This document shows, piece after piece, positions 7,470 through 14,336 of a stretch of DNA of 45,638 bases. This DNA is from Nocardia tenerifensis NBRC 101015 (GTDB taxonomy: Bacteria > Actinomycetota > Actinomycetes > Mycobacteriales > Mycobacteriaceae). How positions within the stretch are numbered: the first letter of the stretch is position 1; each line of letters begins with the position of its first letter. The notes below the pieces were generated by a model. The model was not told where the DNA came from. It saw only the letters and a list, made by a program, of their open reading frames with translations, and ran no database searches. The position numbers were made by a program, and so were the translations under genes. The stretch covers positions 1 to 45,638 of the forward strand of contig NZ_BAGH01000603.1 of assembly GCF_000308715.1 (NCBI RefSeq), read 5' to 3'.

Positions 7470-8140
7470 AGCATCACTCCTTCATTGGCGGCACCGACCG
7501 CCCAGCACTGAATAGTCCGATGAAAGATCTCGCGTCGTACCACGACCGCCCAATCGCATTCTTCGGGCGAGATTGCGACACTCGCCCCGGCGACAACCCT
7601 GAGATATTGGCTCATCATGCGCCGCCGGGGCCGAGCGACGAAGAAGCGTTTCCCGTCCGCCGCAAGATAATACGGCGAGTCACCCACACACAAATCGGCC
7701 ACTTCCTGCCAACTGTCCAGTACGGAGAGCGCTAGTCCGTCTCGGGACATGCGTCCGATTATGGGTTCCACAGTGAGCGGAAGTACGTGCAGATGCGCAT
7801 GACTGATGCATGCGGTCGGCATGATCGGCGCCGAGCCGTGCTCGAGAATGGTGAAGCCACCGAAAATATGTGTATACAACTGGAGAAATCTGACCAGAAA
7901 CGCGTGGAAGTCACAATCGGGGTCCGCGAGAGTCTGTGCGCCACTGAGGTAGTGCCTGCGTGGGCACACCAGAACATGGCCGACGACCAGCGGCGACAGA
8001 TCGACGATGGCGACGCTGTCCGCGGTCTGCGCCAGGCAGCGCGTGGACAGCGCGGAATATGTGCGACTGAACTCGGTATCCCGCGCGCCGGAGAATTCCG
8101 CGCAGAGGTCCGATCTATCGCATGTTGCCGCTGACCCCAC
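7466..8140 (-). CDS. HIT-family nucleotide-binding protein
   Basis: About 224 residues with a histidine-triad domain: the segment LSPLVVGHVLVCPRRHYLS (beta strand and substrate loop) and the catalytic triad HAHLHVLPL at about residues 115-123, where the middle His attacks the alpha-phosphate of nucleoside phosphoramidates, dinucleoside polyphosphates or sugar nucleotides. An N-terminal C-x4-C pair (CDRSDLC) may bind zinc as in many HIT and GalT-like proteins. Beyond the triad is a C-terminal extension of about 100 residues with no motif I recognise, so it is longer than the usual 110-150-residue HIT. The GTG start at 8140 is tentative. Its stop overlaps the ThiL-like gene start, so both form an operon. 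Confidence 0.8.
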   Translation of the reverse strand: MGSAATCDRSDLCAEFSGARDTEFSRTYSALSTRCLAQTADSVAIVDLSPLVVGHVLVCPRRHYLSGAQTLADPDCDFHAFLVRFLQLYTHIFGGFTILEHGSAPIMPTACISHAHLHVLPLTVEPIIGRMSRDGLALSVLDSWQEVADLCVGDSPYYLAADGKRFFVARPRRRMMSQYLRVVAGASVAISPEECDWAVVVRREIFHRTIQCWAVGAANEGVML

Positions 8141-8336
8141 CCGACGAGCGTAACAGGGAATTGCCGATTACGGCCCCGAAAACCTTTGGGGGATATAGCA
8201 ATTGACAGGTCATGCAGCGCGGCGTCGCGCAAACATTCCGGTCGCTATGTGGCGCCGGTCACTTCGGCGGAGTAGCATTCGCGCCCGCGTGTGTCTGTTA
8301 GGTGTCGGGTTCGAGGGAAACTGGTAGGTACCGAGG

Positions 8337-9101
8337 GTGAGAGCGCGAGCCGCTACCGCATGGGACAAGGGCATCGCGACGGCCGCGCTGGCGGCCCTGG
8401 GTGCGCGGAGCCAAGGGTTCCCCGAGCAGCGGCTATGGGACGACATCACCGCTCGGGTACCCGGGCTGATACCGGCGCTGCTGATCATCGCGGCGGTGTT
8501 CACGCTGGGTCCGTTCGCCGCCCGAGCGCAACAAAGCTTGGTCCTCAGGCGAATACGACTGGAGCGGGAGATATTCGTTCAACTCGGCCGTATCCTGCGC
8601 GAAGCGGACCGCGTAATCGATGGATTTCAATTCGAAGACCTCGGTTTGCATGCCTGGCAGGTGAAGCGGTCGGGCTGGTTCCTCGGCACAAAGCGGCTCC
8701 GGCGAGTCGCGACCTATCGGCTGGGCGGCAATATCGTACTGCGCAAATTCGAGCCGAGCATCGGGCAGGGCGTCGTCGGCATGTGCTGGGAACGTAACAC
8801 GGAGGAATCGTTCGACGTCGAGCAGTTGGCCGAGCGCGCGGCCACCGAGGCCGACTTCGACGCCATTCGAGCGGCGGAAGGCGGTGCGGCGGTGATGGGG
8901 TTGACCTGGAATCAGTTTCGGCAGATCCGTCACCGCGGCGCGGTGTTCGCCTCGCCCATCCGCGACGACAACCACAACTTTCGTGGCTGTTTGAGCTTGG
9001 ATGTGAAGGGCCAGTACGCCGCGGTCGACGCCTCCGAGGTGCCGGCCCTGTTGAATGAGTTGGCTGCACGAATGCAGGCGCACGGATTCGACGAAATGTG
9101 A
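8337..9101 (+). CDS. Single-pass membrane protein with a GAF-like cytoplasmic domain
   Basis: About 254 residues. One hydrophobic segment (LIPALLIIAAVFTLGPFAA, near residues 44-62) would anchor the protein. A soluble domain follows, with features of a GAF fold: a helix EIFVQLGRILREADRVI, then GVVGMCWERN, RGAVFASPIRDDN and RGCLSLDV, which resemble the closing strands of GAF sensor domains. No kinase, cyclase or DNA-binding output is present, so it may sense a small molecule or act as a scaffold. The GTG at 8337 is the likely start. Its TGA overlaps the methyltransferase start, so the two are coupled. Similar membrane/GAF-like proteins occur beside diverse actinobacterial operons; function unknown. 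Confidence 0.7.
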   Translation: MRARAATAWDKGIATAALAALGARSQGFPEQRLWDDITARVPGLIPALLIIAAVFTLGPFAARAQQSLVLRRIRLEREIFVQLGRILREADRVIDGFQFEDLGLHAWQVKRSGWFLGTKRLRRVATYRLGGNIVLRKFEPSIGQGVVGMCWERNTEESFDVEQLAERAATEADFDAIRAAEGGAAVMGLTWNQFRQIRHRGAVFASPIRDDNHNFRGCLSLDVKGQYAAVDASEVPALLNELAARMQAHGFDEM

Positions 9102-9706
9102 TGGACCGAGACACGCTGTCCTGGTATGAAAGCCACGCCGAGCACTACATCGCGCGCACCGATTCGTTCGAGTTCTTCGACGGCCTCGAGCAGGATCTGC
9201 TGGCCTTCACCCACCTGCTGCGCGTCGGCGCGGTGGTGGCGGACCTGGGCTCGGGCGCGGGCCGAGACGCGCGACGGATCGCCGAAGCGGGGCACTCGGT
9301 GATCGCCGTGGACGCGAGCCTCGCGCTACTTCGCAGATGCGTCGCCGCCGCCGGTACCGCACGACCTCTGCTCGGCGTCAACGCAGACCTGCTCGCGCTG
9401 CCGTTCGTCGCCGACTCGATCGACGGGATATGGGCCTGCGGCAGCCTGCTGCATCTGCGGAACGAGGAGATTCCCGTGGTCCTGCGGCAATGCTTCGCCA
9501 GTCTGCGACCGGGCGCGCCGATCGGTGTGAGCATGAAGGAGGGGGCGGGGAGTGAGCGCCGTAGCGACGGGAGGTATTTCACCTATACCAGTGCGCTGGA
9601 AATGGCAGGGTGGTTGGAGACGGCCGGGTTCGAGGGGGTTTCGGTCAGCGGACCGTCGCGGAACGAATGGTTGCTCGCGGTCGCGATGAAGCCCGGGGGA
9701 AATTAA
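9101..9706 (+). CDS. Class I SAM-dependent methyltransferase
   Basis: About 201 residues with a Rossmann-type methyltransferase core: motif I VVADLGSGAGRDARRIAE, the acidic end of strand 2 VIAVDASLALL, motif III-like NADLLALPF and motif IV DGIWACGSLLHL, followed by the late strand region GVSMKEGAG. The family covers small-molecule methylation; there is no obvious substrate domain. The ATG at 9101 overlaps the upstream TGA by one base (TGATG). The GTG three bases earlier is an alternative. The TAA overlaps the stop of the convergent HIT gene within TTAA. Substrate unknown; co-location with two HIT proteins, a ThiL homologue and a CMP-kinase homologue suggests a nucleotide-like small molecule. 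Confidence 0.9.
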   Translation: MDRDTLSWYESHAEHYIARTDSFEFFDGLEQDLLAFTHLLRVGAVVADLGSGAGRDARRIAEAGHSVIAVDASLALLRRCVAAAGTARPLLGVNADLLALPFVADSIDGIWACGSLLHLRNEEIPVVLRQCFASLRPGAPIGVSMKEGAGSERRSDGRYFTYTSALEMAGWLETAGFEGVSVSGPSRNEWLLAVAMKPGGN

Positions 9707-10221
9707 CTCCAGGAGTCGGGGTCGCATTCGGCGAAGACTCGGCGGATTCCTCCGCGCGGGTCCGGAACGTCGCCGTGCCAGCGGGGAATGATGTGCATGT
9801 GGAGGTGGGGTACGGTGCGGCCGGCGGCCGACCCGTCGTTCACACCGATGGTGAATCCGTCGGGCCGATAGCGGGAATACAGGGTATTGCGCACCGACTG
9901 CGCCAGAATGTGGAGGTCGCGCGTCTCCCGGTCGTTCATGTCGAAGAACGAGAGAATATGCCGGAAGGGGACTATCTCGACGTGCCCCGGGCTCGCCGGA
10001 AAATTGTCCCACCGGGCGTACATGGTGCCGCGCCGGCGGACCACGGTGTTCGCCGTGGGGTCGGCGTGGCGGCAGAACAGGCAGGACGGATCCGGGCTGG
10101 GCGAATCGTCTTGCGCCACCGCATGATCCGACCGTACGGATTCCCGCAACGGGCCCAGCGGTAGCAGCAGTTGCTGCGGCACGACCGGATCGACGGTCAC
10201 CGCTCGATCGCTACTCGACAT
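9703..10221 (-). CDS. HIT-family hydrolase/transferase (second copy in the locus)
   Basis: A 172-residue canonical HIT protein. It has the N-terminal C-x2-C zinc motif CLFCRHAD, the strand-loop YARWDNFPASPGHVEIVPFRH, and GVNDGSAAGRTVPHLHMHIIPRW with the HxHxHxx triad. These are hallmarks of the Ap4A/AMP-NH2-type HIT branch. About 50 residues of low-complexity N-terminus precede the domain. The ATG at 10221 (MSSSDRAV) is chosen because AGGA lies eight bases upstream. It diverges from the cytidylate-kinase homologue at 10346 and converges on the methyltransferase, overlapping it by four bases. It is not closely similar to the HIT protein at 7466-8140. Substrate unknown. Confidence 0.92.
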   Translation of the reverse strand: MSSSDRAVTVDPVVPQQLLLPLGPLRESVRSDHAVAQDDSPSPDPSCLFCRHADPTANTVVRRRGTMYARWDNFPASPGHVEIVPFRHILSFFDMNDRETRDLHILAQSVRNTLYSRYRPDGFTIGVNDGSAAGRTVPHLHMHIIPRWHGDVPDPRGGIRRVFAECDPDSWS

Positions 10222-10333
10222 GGCTGACGTCCTACCGTCTTGGTCCAGGTGCGGGCAGACAGGCCGGCCGGGCACACGTCTCCCGAACCATGCTGCGCCC
10301 CCGCGTTCGGCTAGTAACAGGCCTTCGCGAATC

Positions 10334-10345
10334 TACACTTCGTAC
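10334..10345 (+). promoter_or_regulatory. -10 element of a likely leaderless transcript
   Basis: TACACT at 10334-10339 is followed six bases later by the GTG start at 10346, the spacing expected when transcription begins at the start codon. No Shine-Dalgarno element is visible before the GTG, in line with a leaderless mRNA. No convincing -35 was found. Confidence 0.5.
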
Positions 10346-11035
10346 GTGGGAATTCAACCACGTCGCGCCCCGAGCCGCCTCGTCGTGGCGGTGGACGGGG
10401 GTGTCGCCACCGGGAAGTCTTCGGTGTGCACCGAGGTAGCGCGGCGACTTCGTCTTCCATATTTCAACGCCGGCTTGCTGTATCGAGCCCTTGCGCTGTG
10501 GTGCGTCGGCGAGCGAATCGCGCTCGACGATGCCGACGGCATCGCGGCCGCGGCCGGGAGCTATCCGCTGACGGTGTCGCTGGACGGCGGCCGCACGACG
10601 ATTCTCCTAATGGGGCGCGACGTCGGCGATCAGCTGAAGACCGCCGAGGTGGGCAGGGCCGTGCCCGCGGTGGCTCGGCATCGGGCGGTGCGGGACATCA
10701 TGAATGGCCGGCAGCGGGCGATCGTGCGGTACGCCGAGTCGGCGTTCGGCGGCGTCGTCATCGATGGGCGCGACGCGACGACCGTCGTGGTGCCGGAGGC
10801 CGATGTGAAGATTCTGCTCGTGGCCACCGAGGAGGTGCGCGCACGCCGGGTCGGCGCCGACGAGGGCGCGGCCGCCGACCGTGATGCGGCGGACGCGTCG
10901 GTCAGCGACTTCCTGCGTCCGGGACCGGGTGTCGCGGTGCTGGACACCAGCGACCTCGACATCGGTGAACTCGTCTCGCGGGTCCTCGCGTGCGTGCGCG
11001 AGAAGCGGCCCGACTGGGTCCGGGGCACCGACTGA
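10346..11035 (+). CDS. Cytidylate-kinase-family protein (divergent Cmk homologue)
   Basis: A 229-residue P-loop kinase with the layout and length of CMP kinase. Near the N-terminus is the P-loop DGGVATGKSS (canonical Cmk: DGPAGTGKS), then LPYFNAGLLYRALAL, matching the Cmk LDTGAMYRA NMP-binding segment. Later come GRDVGDQLKTAEVGRAVPAVA and the signature VVIDGRDATTVVVPEADVKI (canonical EGRDIGTVVFPDA). The LID region is altered and a second DGRD-type context is kept. A GTG at 10346 gives the usual family length; an in-frame ATG at 10220 would add a 42-residue tail lacking family features and overlap the divergent HIT start. Likely a nucleoside monophosphate kinase with changed acceptor. Each bacterium needs one housekeeping Cmk, so this copy is probably specialised. 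Confidence 0.82.
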   Translation: MGIQPRRAPSRLVVAVDGGVATGKSSVCTEVARRLRLPYFNAGLLYRALALWCVGERIALDDADGIAAAAGSYPLTVSLDGGRTTILLMGRDVGDQLKTAEVGRAVPAVARHRAVRDIMNGRQRAIVRYAESAFGGVVIDGRDATTVVVPEADVKILLVATEEVRARRVGADEGAAADRDAADASVSDFLRPGPGVAVLDTSDLDIGELVSRVLACVREKRPDWVRGTD

Positions 11036-11055
11036 GCCGAGGTCGTCGGCGATGA

Positions 11056-11076
11056 CGAGCGCGGGTTCGGCGCTCG
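11056..11076 (+). terminator. Hairpin after the cytidylate-kinase homologue
   Basis: A perfect 7-bp stem, CGAGCGC (11056-11062) with GCGCTCG (11070-11076), and a seven-base loop lie 20 bases after the stop codon. There is no U-tract. Confidence 0.55.
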
Positions 11077-11405
11077 GAGCCGAACTATGCTGCGCGCGTA
11101 GATAATCACGGAGCCCGGGCGGCGTGGGCGTGCGCCGATGGCGTTTCTTGACGTGTTCGACAACCGGGGAGTCACTGGGGACTCGCGGGTGCGCGTGCGC
11201 GGTTGTCGCCAGTTCCCTTATGGCACTGGATATCCCGGAGACAGAGGGGTGTCGGGGATGGATGTCCGAGGGCCCGGACGCTTGCCTGCTCGCGCCGCAC
11301 GGGCTTATCGTTCTGTCACATTCGAGGTCGAAATGCATTCGCCGACAAGGCGTTTGATGAACGACCGGTACGCCGGCCCCGCCCGTTCGGGTTGCGAGGA
11401 GCGCA

Positions 11406-11486
11406 ATGACCAAGAGACGAAAACGGATGCCGCCCACCATCGTCCGCGCCGATGCCCACCGGCAGGCGCGCGAACACCGGATGTGA
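11406..11486 (+). CDS. 26-residue basic micro-ORF upstream of the dioxygenase (uncertain)
   Basis: ATG at 11406 is preceded by GAGGAG at five bases, a near-ideal ribosome site, and the frame runs 26 codons to TGA. The product begins MTKRRKRMPPTIVRADAH and is very basic. It ends 44 bp before the start of the exported intradiol dioxygenase, so it could be a leader ORF that gates translation. It has no recognised homologue and could be chance. Confidence 0.3.
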   Translation: MTKRRKRMPPTIVRADAHRQAREHRM

Positions 11487-11530
11487 ACCACACATTCCAG
11501 CCCACCCTGTTCCCACAAGGAGATCAGATC

Positions 11531-12196
11531 ATGACCACCAACCGCTATCCGGACGACGAAGCCGAAATCCCCCAGGCGCTCACCCGCAAGCGCCTCCTGC
11601 AGTTGGGTCTGCTGGTACCGGCCGCGGCGGCGATGACCGCGGCGACCGCGACCAGCACGGGCAACGCCACCGAGGGTCCGCAGGCCGTGCCTGCCGATCT
11701 CGAGCCGACCCCGGCCTGCCACGACGGGGACGCGCCCACGATCGCCCAGACCGAGGGCCCCTACTTCAAGCCGAACTCCCCCGAGCGCAGCGACCTGGTG
11801 ATCCCGGGAGCCCGGGGCACCCGGCTGACGGTCAGCGGCTACGTTTTCACTCGTTCGTGCCGCCCGGTCGACCGGGCACTGCTGGACTTCTGGCAGGCCG
11901 ACGACGACGGGGCCTACGACAACTACGGCTTCAACTGGCGCGGGCACCAATACACCGACGCGACAGGCCATTTCAGCCTCTCGACCATCGTGCCGGGCCT
12001 GTACCCGGGCCGCACCCGGCATATCCACGTCAAGGTGCAGGCGCCCAACCAGCGAATCCTGACCACCCAGCTGTACTTCCCCAATGAGCCGCGTAACAAC
12101 ACCGACACCATCTTCGACCGGCGGTTGCTGATGACGGTGCGCACCGTGCCCACGGGTAAGGAAGGAACCTACGATTTCATTCTGAACATCCGCTGA
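11531..12196 (+). CDS. Exported intradiol ring-cleavage dioxygenase-like protein
   Basis: A 221-residue protein of the intradiol dioxygenase (catechol/protocatechuate 3,4-dioxygenase) fold. An N-terminal Tat-like signal is visible (TRKRLLQLGLLVPAAAAM, near residues 16-33), so the protein is probably exported or membrane-anchored, unlike cytoplasmic CatA. The core has TEGPYFKPNSPERSDL, LDFWQADDDGAYDNYGFNWR (Tyr ligand region), FSLSTIVPGLYPGRTRHIHVKV (second Tyr and two His) and the C-terminal strand TGKEGTYDFIL. Family members bind Fe(III) through two Tyr and two His. The ATG follows AAGGAG. A strong hairpin ends the unit. The distant aromatic island starts 10 kb away, so a direct pathway link is not shown. 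Substrate unknown. Confidence 0.88.
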   Translation: MTTNRYPDDEAEIPQALTRKRLLQLGLLVPAAAAMTAATATSTGNATEGPQAVPADLEPTPACHDGDAPTIAQTEGPYFKPNSPERSDLVIPGARGTRLTVSGYVFTRSCRPVDRALLDFWQADDDGAYDNYGFNWRGHQYTDATGHFSLSTIVPGLYPGRTRHIHVKVQAPNQRILTTQLYFPNEPRNNTDTIFDRRLLMTVRTVPTGKEGTYDFILNIR

Positions 12197-12199
12197 CCA

Positions 12200-12242
12200 C
12201 TGTCGGCGGGCCCCGGCCCCGGCGCCGAGGGCCCGCCGACAG
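12200..12242 (+). terminator. Strong terminator of the intradiol dioxygenase gene
   Basis: A perfect 14-bp stem (12200-12213 with 12229-12242) lies four bases past the TGA. The 15-base loop is GC-rich and there is no U-tract. Confidence 0.85.
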
Positions 12243-12266
12243 CCGTCGAGCCAGCCAGCTGACGAA

Positions 12267-12301
12267 CCAGCCGGATCTCCCCTCCTCGCTGAACCGGCTG
12301 G
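12267..12301 (-). terminator. Hairpin after the second P450 gene
   Basis: CCAGCCGG (12267-12274) pairs with CCGGCTGG (12294-12301) over a 19-base loop. It lies 39 bases downstream of the minus-strand P450 stop at 12341. Confidence 0.5.
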
Positions 12302-12340
12302 ATCACCCCTCGTAGCGGCTGGGGCGGGTGGAGGCCTCGG

Positions 12341-13543
12341 TCACCACATCACCGCAAGGGTTTTCGGCCCGCGGACCATCAGACCGACCTTCCATGGCAC
12401 GTCCTCGAGCGGCACCGCCAGGCGAAGGCTCGGGAACCGGCGCAGCAGGGCGCCGATCGCCTCCTGCAACTCCACTCTGGCCAGCTGCGAGCCGAGGCAG
12501 TGGTGCACCCCGTGACCGAACGCCAGATGCGGATTGTGCTGCCGGAGCAGATTCAGCTCGGTGGGGTCGGCGAAGACGTCCTCGTCGCGGTTCGCCGACT
12601 GGGCGTTGACGAACACCGACTCGCCGGCCTTGATGGTGACGCCGCCGAGTTCGAGGTCCTCGGTGGCCACCCTCGGCAGCTGGCCGCTGGTGTTGAGCGG
12701 CACGAAACGCAGCAGCTCCTCCACCGCGACGGGTACCAATTCGGTTCTGTCATACAGCATTTCCCACTGGTCCCGGTTGGTGAGCAGCAGGTAGACGAAG
12801 TTGGCTACCTCGTTCGAGGTGGTCTCGTGGCCCGCGACGAGCAGCTCCTGACTCAAGGTGATGAGCTCGTTCTCGCTCAGCCGATCGTCGTTGTCGCGCG
12901 CGTGGACCAGGGCGCCGAGGAGATCGTCGGTCGGGTGCGCCCGGCGCTGCGCGATCAGCTCGATCAGGTAGGAGTCGAGCGCCGAACGGGCGGCGGCGAT
13001 CTGTTCGGGATCGTAGGCGGTGGTGGTCAGCAGGGCGTCGGAGAAGGCCCGGAACCGGTGTTGGTCCTGCGGTGGGACACCGAGCATTTCGCAGATCACC
13101 GTGACCGGCAAGGGCAACGCGAGCCGGCTCACCAGGTCGGCGGGCGGCCCGCATCGTTCGATCTCGGTCAGCTTCTCCTCGACGATCTCCCGCACGCGCG
13201 GGCGGAGTTCCTCGACCCTGCGGCTGGTGAACGTCTTGGCGACCAGCTTGCGCAGCCGGCTGTGCTCGGGCGGATCCAGGCTCAGGATCGACGTGGGGCG
13301 GGTCGGCGTCGGCATGATCCGCGGCAGGTCGTGGCGGCCGATCGTCACGGCACGGCTGAATCGCTGGTCGGTGAGCACCACTTTGGCGTCGGCGTGCCGG
13401 GTGACCAGCCAGCCCTCGCCGCCGTAGGGCAGCTGTACGCGCGAAATCGGGTCGTCCCGGCGGAGTCGCACGAAATTCGGGTCGATTTCGAGCCGGAAGG
13501 GGGCGCCGAACGGGTATCGGCGTACCTCGGGCGCCGCGGTCAT
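12341..13543 (-). CDS. Cytochrome P450 (CYP105/107-like, complete)
   Basis: A 400-residue soluble bacterial P450. Landmarks: C-helix LDPPEHSRLRKLVAKTFT, I-helix oxygen-activation motif LLVAGHETTSNEVANF, the K-helix ExxR in VEELLRFVP, and the heme loop HLAFGHGVHHCLGSQLARVEL with the Cys thiolate (FGxGxHxCxG). All catalytic elements are intact. Electron partners are not encoded nearby. ATG at 13543 gives MTAAPEVRRYPFGAPF, a normal N-terminus, and overlaps the TGA of a 28-codon ORF as ATGA. A LAL/LuxR regulator and an MMPL exporter follow beyond a 650-bp gap, suggesting a secondary-metabolite tailoring role; substrate unknown. Confidence 0.93.
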   Translation of the reverse strand: MTAAPEVRRYPFGAPFRLEIDPNFVRLRRDDPISRVQLPYGGEGWLVTRHADAKVVLTDQRFSRAVTIGRHDLPRIMPTPTRPTSILSLDPPEHSRLRKLVAKTFTSRRVEELRPRVREIVEEKLTEIERCGPPADLVSRLALPLPVTVICEMLGVPPQDQHRFRAFSDALLTTTAYDPEQIAAARSALDSYLIELIAQRRAHPTDDLLGALVHARDNDDRLSENELITLSQELLVAGHETTSNEVANFVYLLLTNRDQWEMLYDRTELVPVAVEELLRFVPLNTSGQLPRVATEDLELGGVTIKAGESVFVNAQSANRDEDVFADPTELNLLRQHNPHLAFGHGVHHCLGSQLARVELQEAIGALLRRFPSLRLAVPLEDVPWKVGLMVRGPKTLAVMW

Positions 13544-13626
13544 GCGACGGCCCGGCCGGACGGGGCGTCGCACGACGCCGGGCACTGGAAATCGTCGAAT
13601 ACGACGCTGCTGTTCATTCGTTTCAT
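13540..13626 (-). CDS. 28-residue micro-ORF coupled to the second P450 (candidate peptide or leader ORF)
   Basis: ATG at 13626, preceded by GGAGGG six bases away, opens a 28-codon frame that ends in TGA at 13540-13542, overlapping the P450 start as ATGA. The product begins MKRMNSSVVFDDFQCPASCD. It has two Cys, two Phe and no Tyr or Trp. The strong ribosome site and exact coupling argue that it is translated. It could be a small P450-modified peptide precursor or only a leader for coupling. It is not similar to the 36-residue micro-ORF before the other P450. Confidence 0.5.
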   Translation of the reverse strand: MKRMNSSVVFDDFQCPASCDAPSGRAVA

Positions 13627-13677
13627 CAGACCCTCCGAGGCGGTGCGGGAAAAGCGATCCGATTATCAGCACGCGTC

Positions 13678-13721
13678 GATAAGCGTTATCCCCCTGTCGG
13701 TCGCTAAAAGCGACACAGGGG
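13678..13721 (-). promoter_or_regulatory. Two palindromes upstream of the micro-ORF/P450 operon
   Basis: GATAA-GCG-TTATC (13678-13690) is a perfect palindrome about an odd centre. Next to it CCCCTGT (13691-13697) pairs with ACAGGGG (13715-13721), and inside that GTCGCT (13700-13705) pairs with AGCGAC (13709-13714) around an AAA loop, with a two-base bulge. The block lies 52-95 bp upstream of the micro-ORF start. It may be an activator site, perhaps for the LAL regulator, or an mRNA hairpin. Confidence 0.5.
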
Positions 13722-13952
13722 TTCCCTTGCGAGAACGTCCGACGCACCCCAGTCCGGACTGTTTTCACCCCTTGCCCGACCCCGTTGCGCCCGCTTTCAA
13801 CCACTGTCGAACGCTAATGACCAAAAGGCTTTCAATCGCGGTGGCAAAACTATTATCGCGGCTATTCGACTCATTTCTGAATGTCGGATAATACGGCGAA
13901 TACCACGAAGAGAACACGCGCGGACACACCCCGCCCGATCGAGCGCGAAATC

Positions 13953-13966
13953 CATACATATGTATG
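13953..13966. promoter_or_regulatory. Perfect 14-bp A/T-rich palindrome
   Basis: CATACATATGTATG reads identically on both strands and lies mid-way in the divergent region between the P450 unit and the LAL regulator. It has the look of a regulator binding site; no cognate protein can be named. Confidence 0.4.
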
Positions 13967-14336
13967 ATTCATGGCGACCGGTCTCTTTCAAGAAACTGGT
14001 CAGTCGACCGATATCCGAGCCCATTGCCGGAAAAGTCGGAATCACCCTCTTCGATCTACACCGCACATTTTAATCGGCCCCACTATTATTGGGTTGACAA
14101 CACCGACCGCCGCGAGGAGGCTCGGATAGTAGGACCCGTCTGGCCGATGGATACCCATGGCGGGGAACGTCTTCGAGACGTCCGGGGAGGGAAAAGTCGA
14201 TCGATGACGGAGACATCGCGACGGCCGCTCGGGGAGGCCGGCCCGCCGCGCCCGCTCCCGAGGGGAACGGCTAATCATGGCGGACTCGCGTCGCGATTCG
14301 AATGATAGGCGTATTGACAAAGGGAGAGGTGCGGAC

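Larger units (their letters stand above)
11036..11530. other. Long intergenic region before the intradiol dioxygenase
   Basis: 495 bp without a conventional gene. It holds the hairpin at 11056-11076 and a 26-codon frame at 11406-11486 with a good ribosome site. Longer open frames here lack ribosome sites and show no family features. A promoter for the dioxygenase must lie here, but I cannot place it. Confidence 0.4.
13627..14336. other. 710-bp divergent regulatory region between the P450 unit and the LAL regulator
   Basis: No protein gene is supported here. The stretch is A/T-rich in its middle (13830-14100) and carries several palindromes: GATAAGCGTTATC (13678-13690), a long imperfect hairpin (13691-13721) and a perfect 14-bp palindrome CATACATATGTATG (13953-13966). 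A TTGACA hexamer lies at 14094-14099. Open frames overlapping this region lack ribosome sites and codon bias. Confidence 0.5.

Noticed and set aside
10220..10345. N-terminal extension of the Cmk homologue from an ATG at 10220
   Set aside because: It would overlap the divergent HIT start, lacks family features, and a GTG at 10346 gives the normal length with a -10 element placed for a leaderless start.
12500..13891. A 463-codon plus-strand open frame
   Set aside because: Antisense to the complete P450, which has every catalytic motif on the other strand.
13964..14305. A 113-codon plus-strand frame before the LAL gene
   Set aside because: No codon bias or ribosome site, and it lies across palindromes and an AT-rich promoter-like region.
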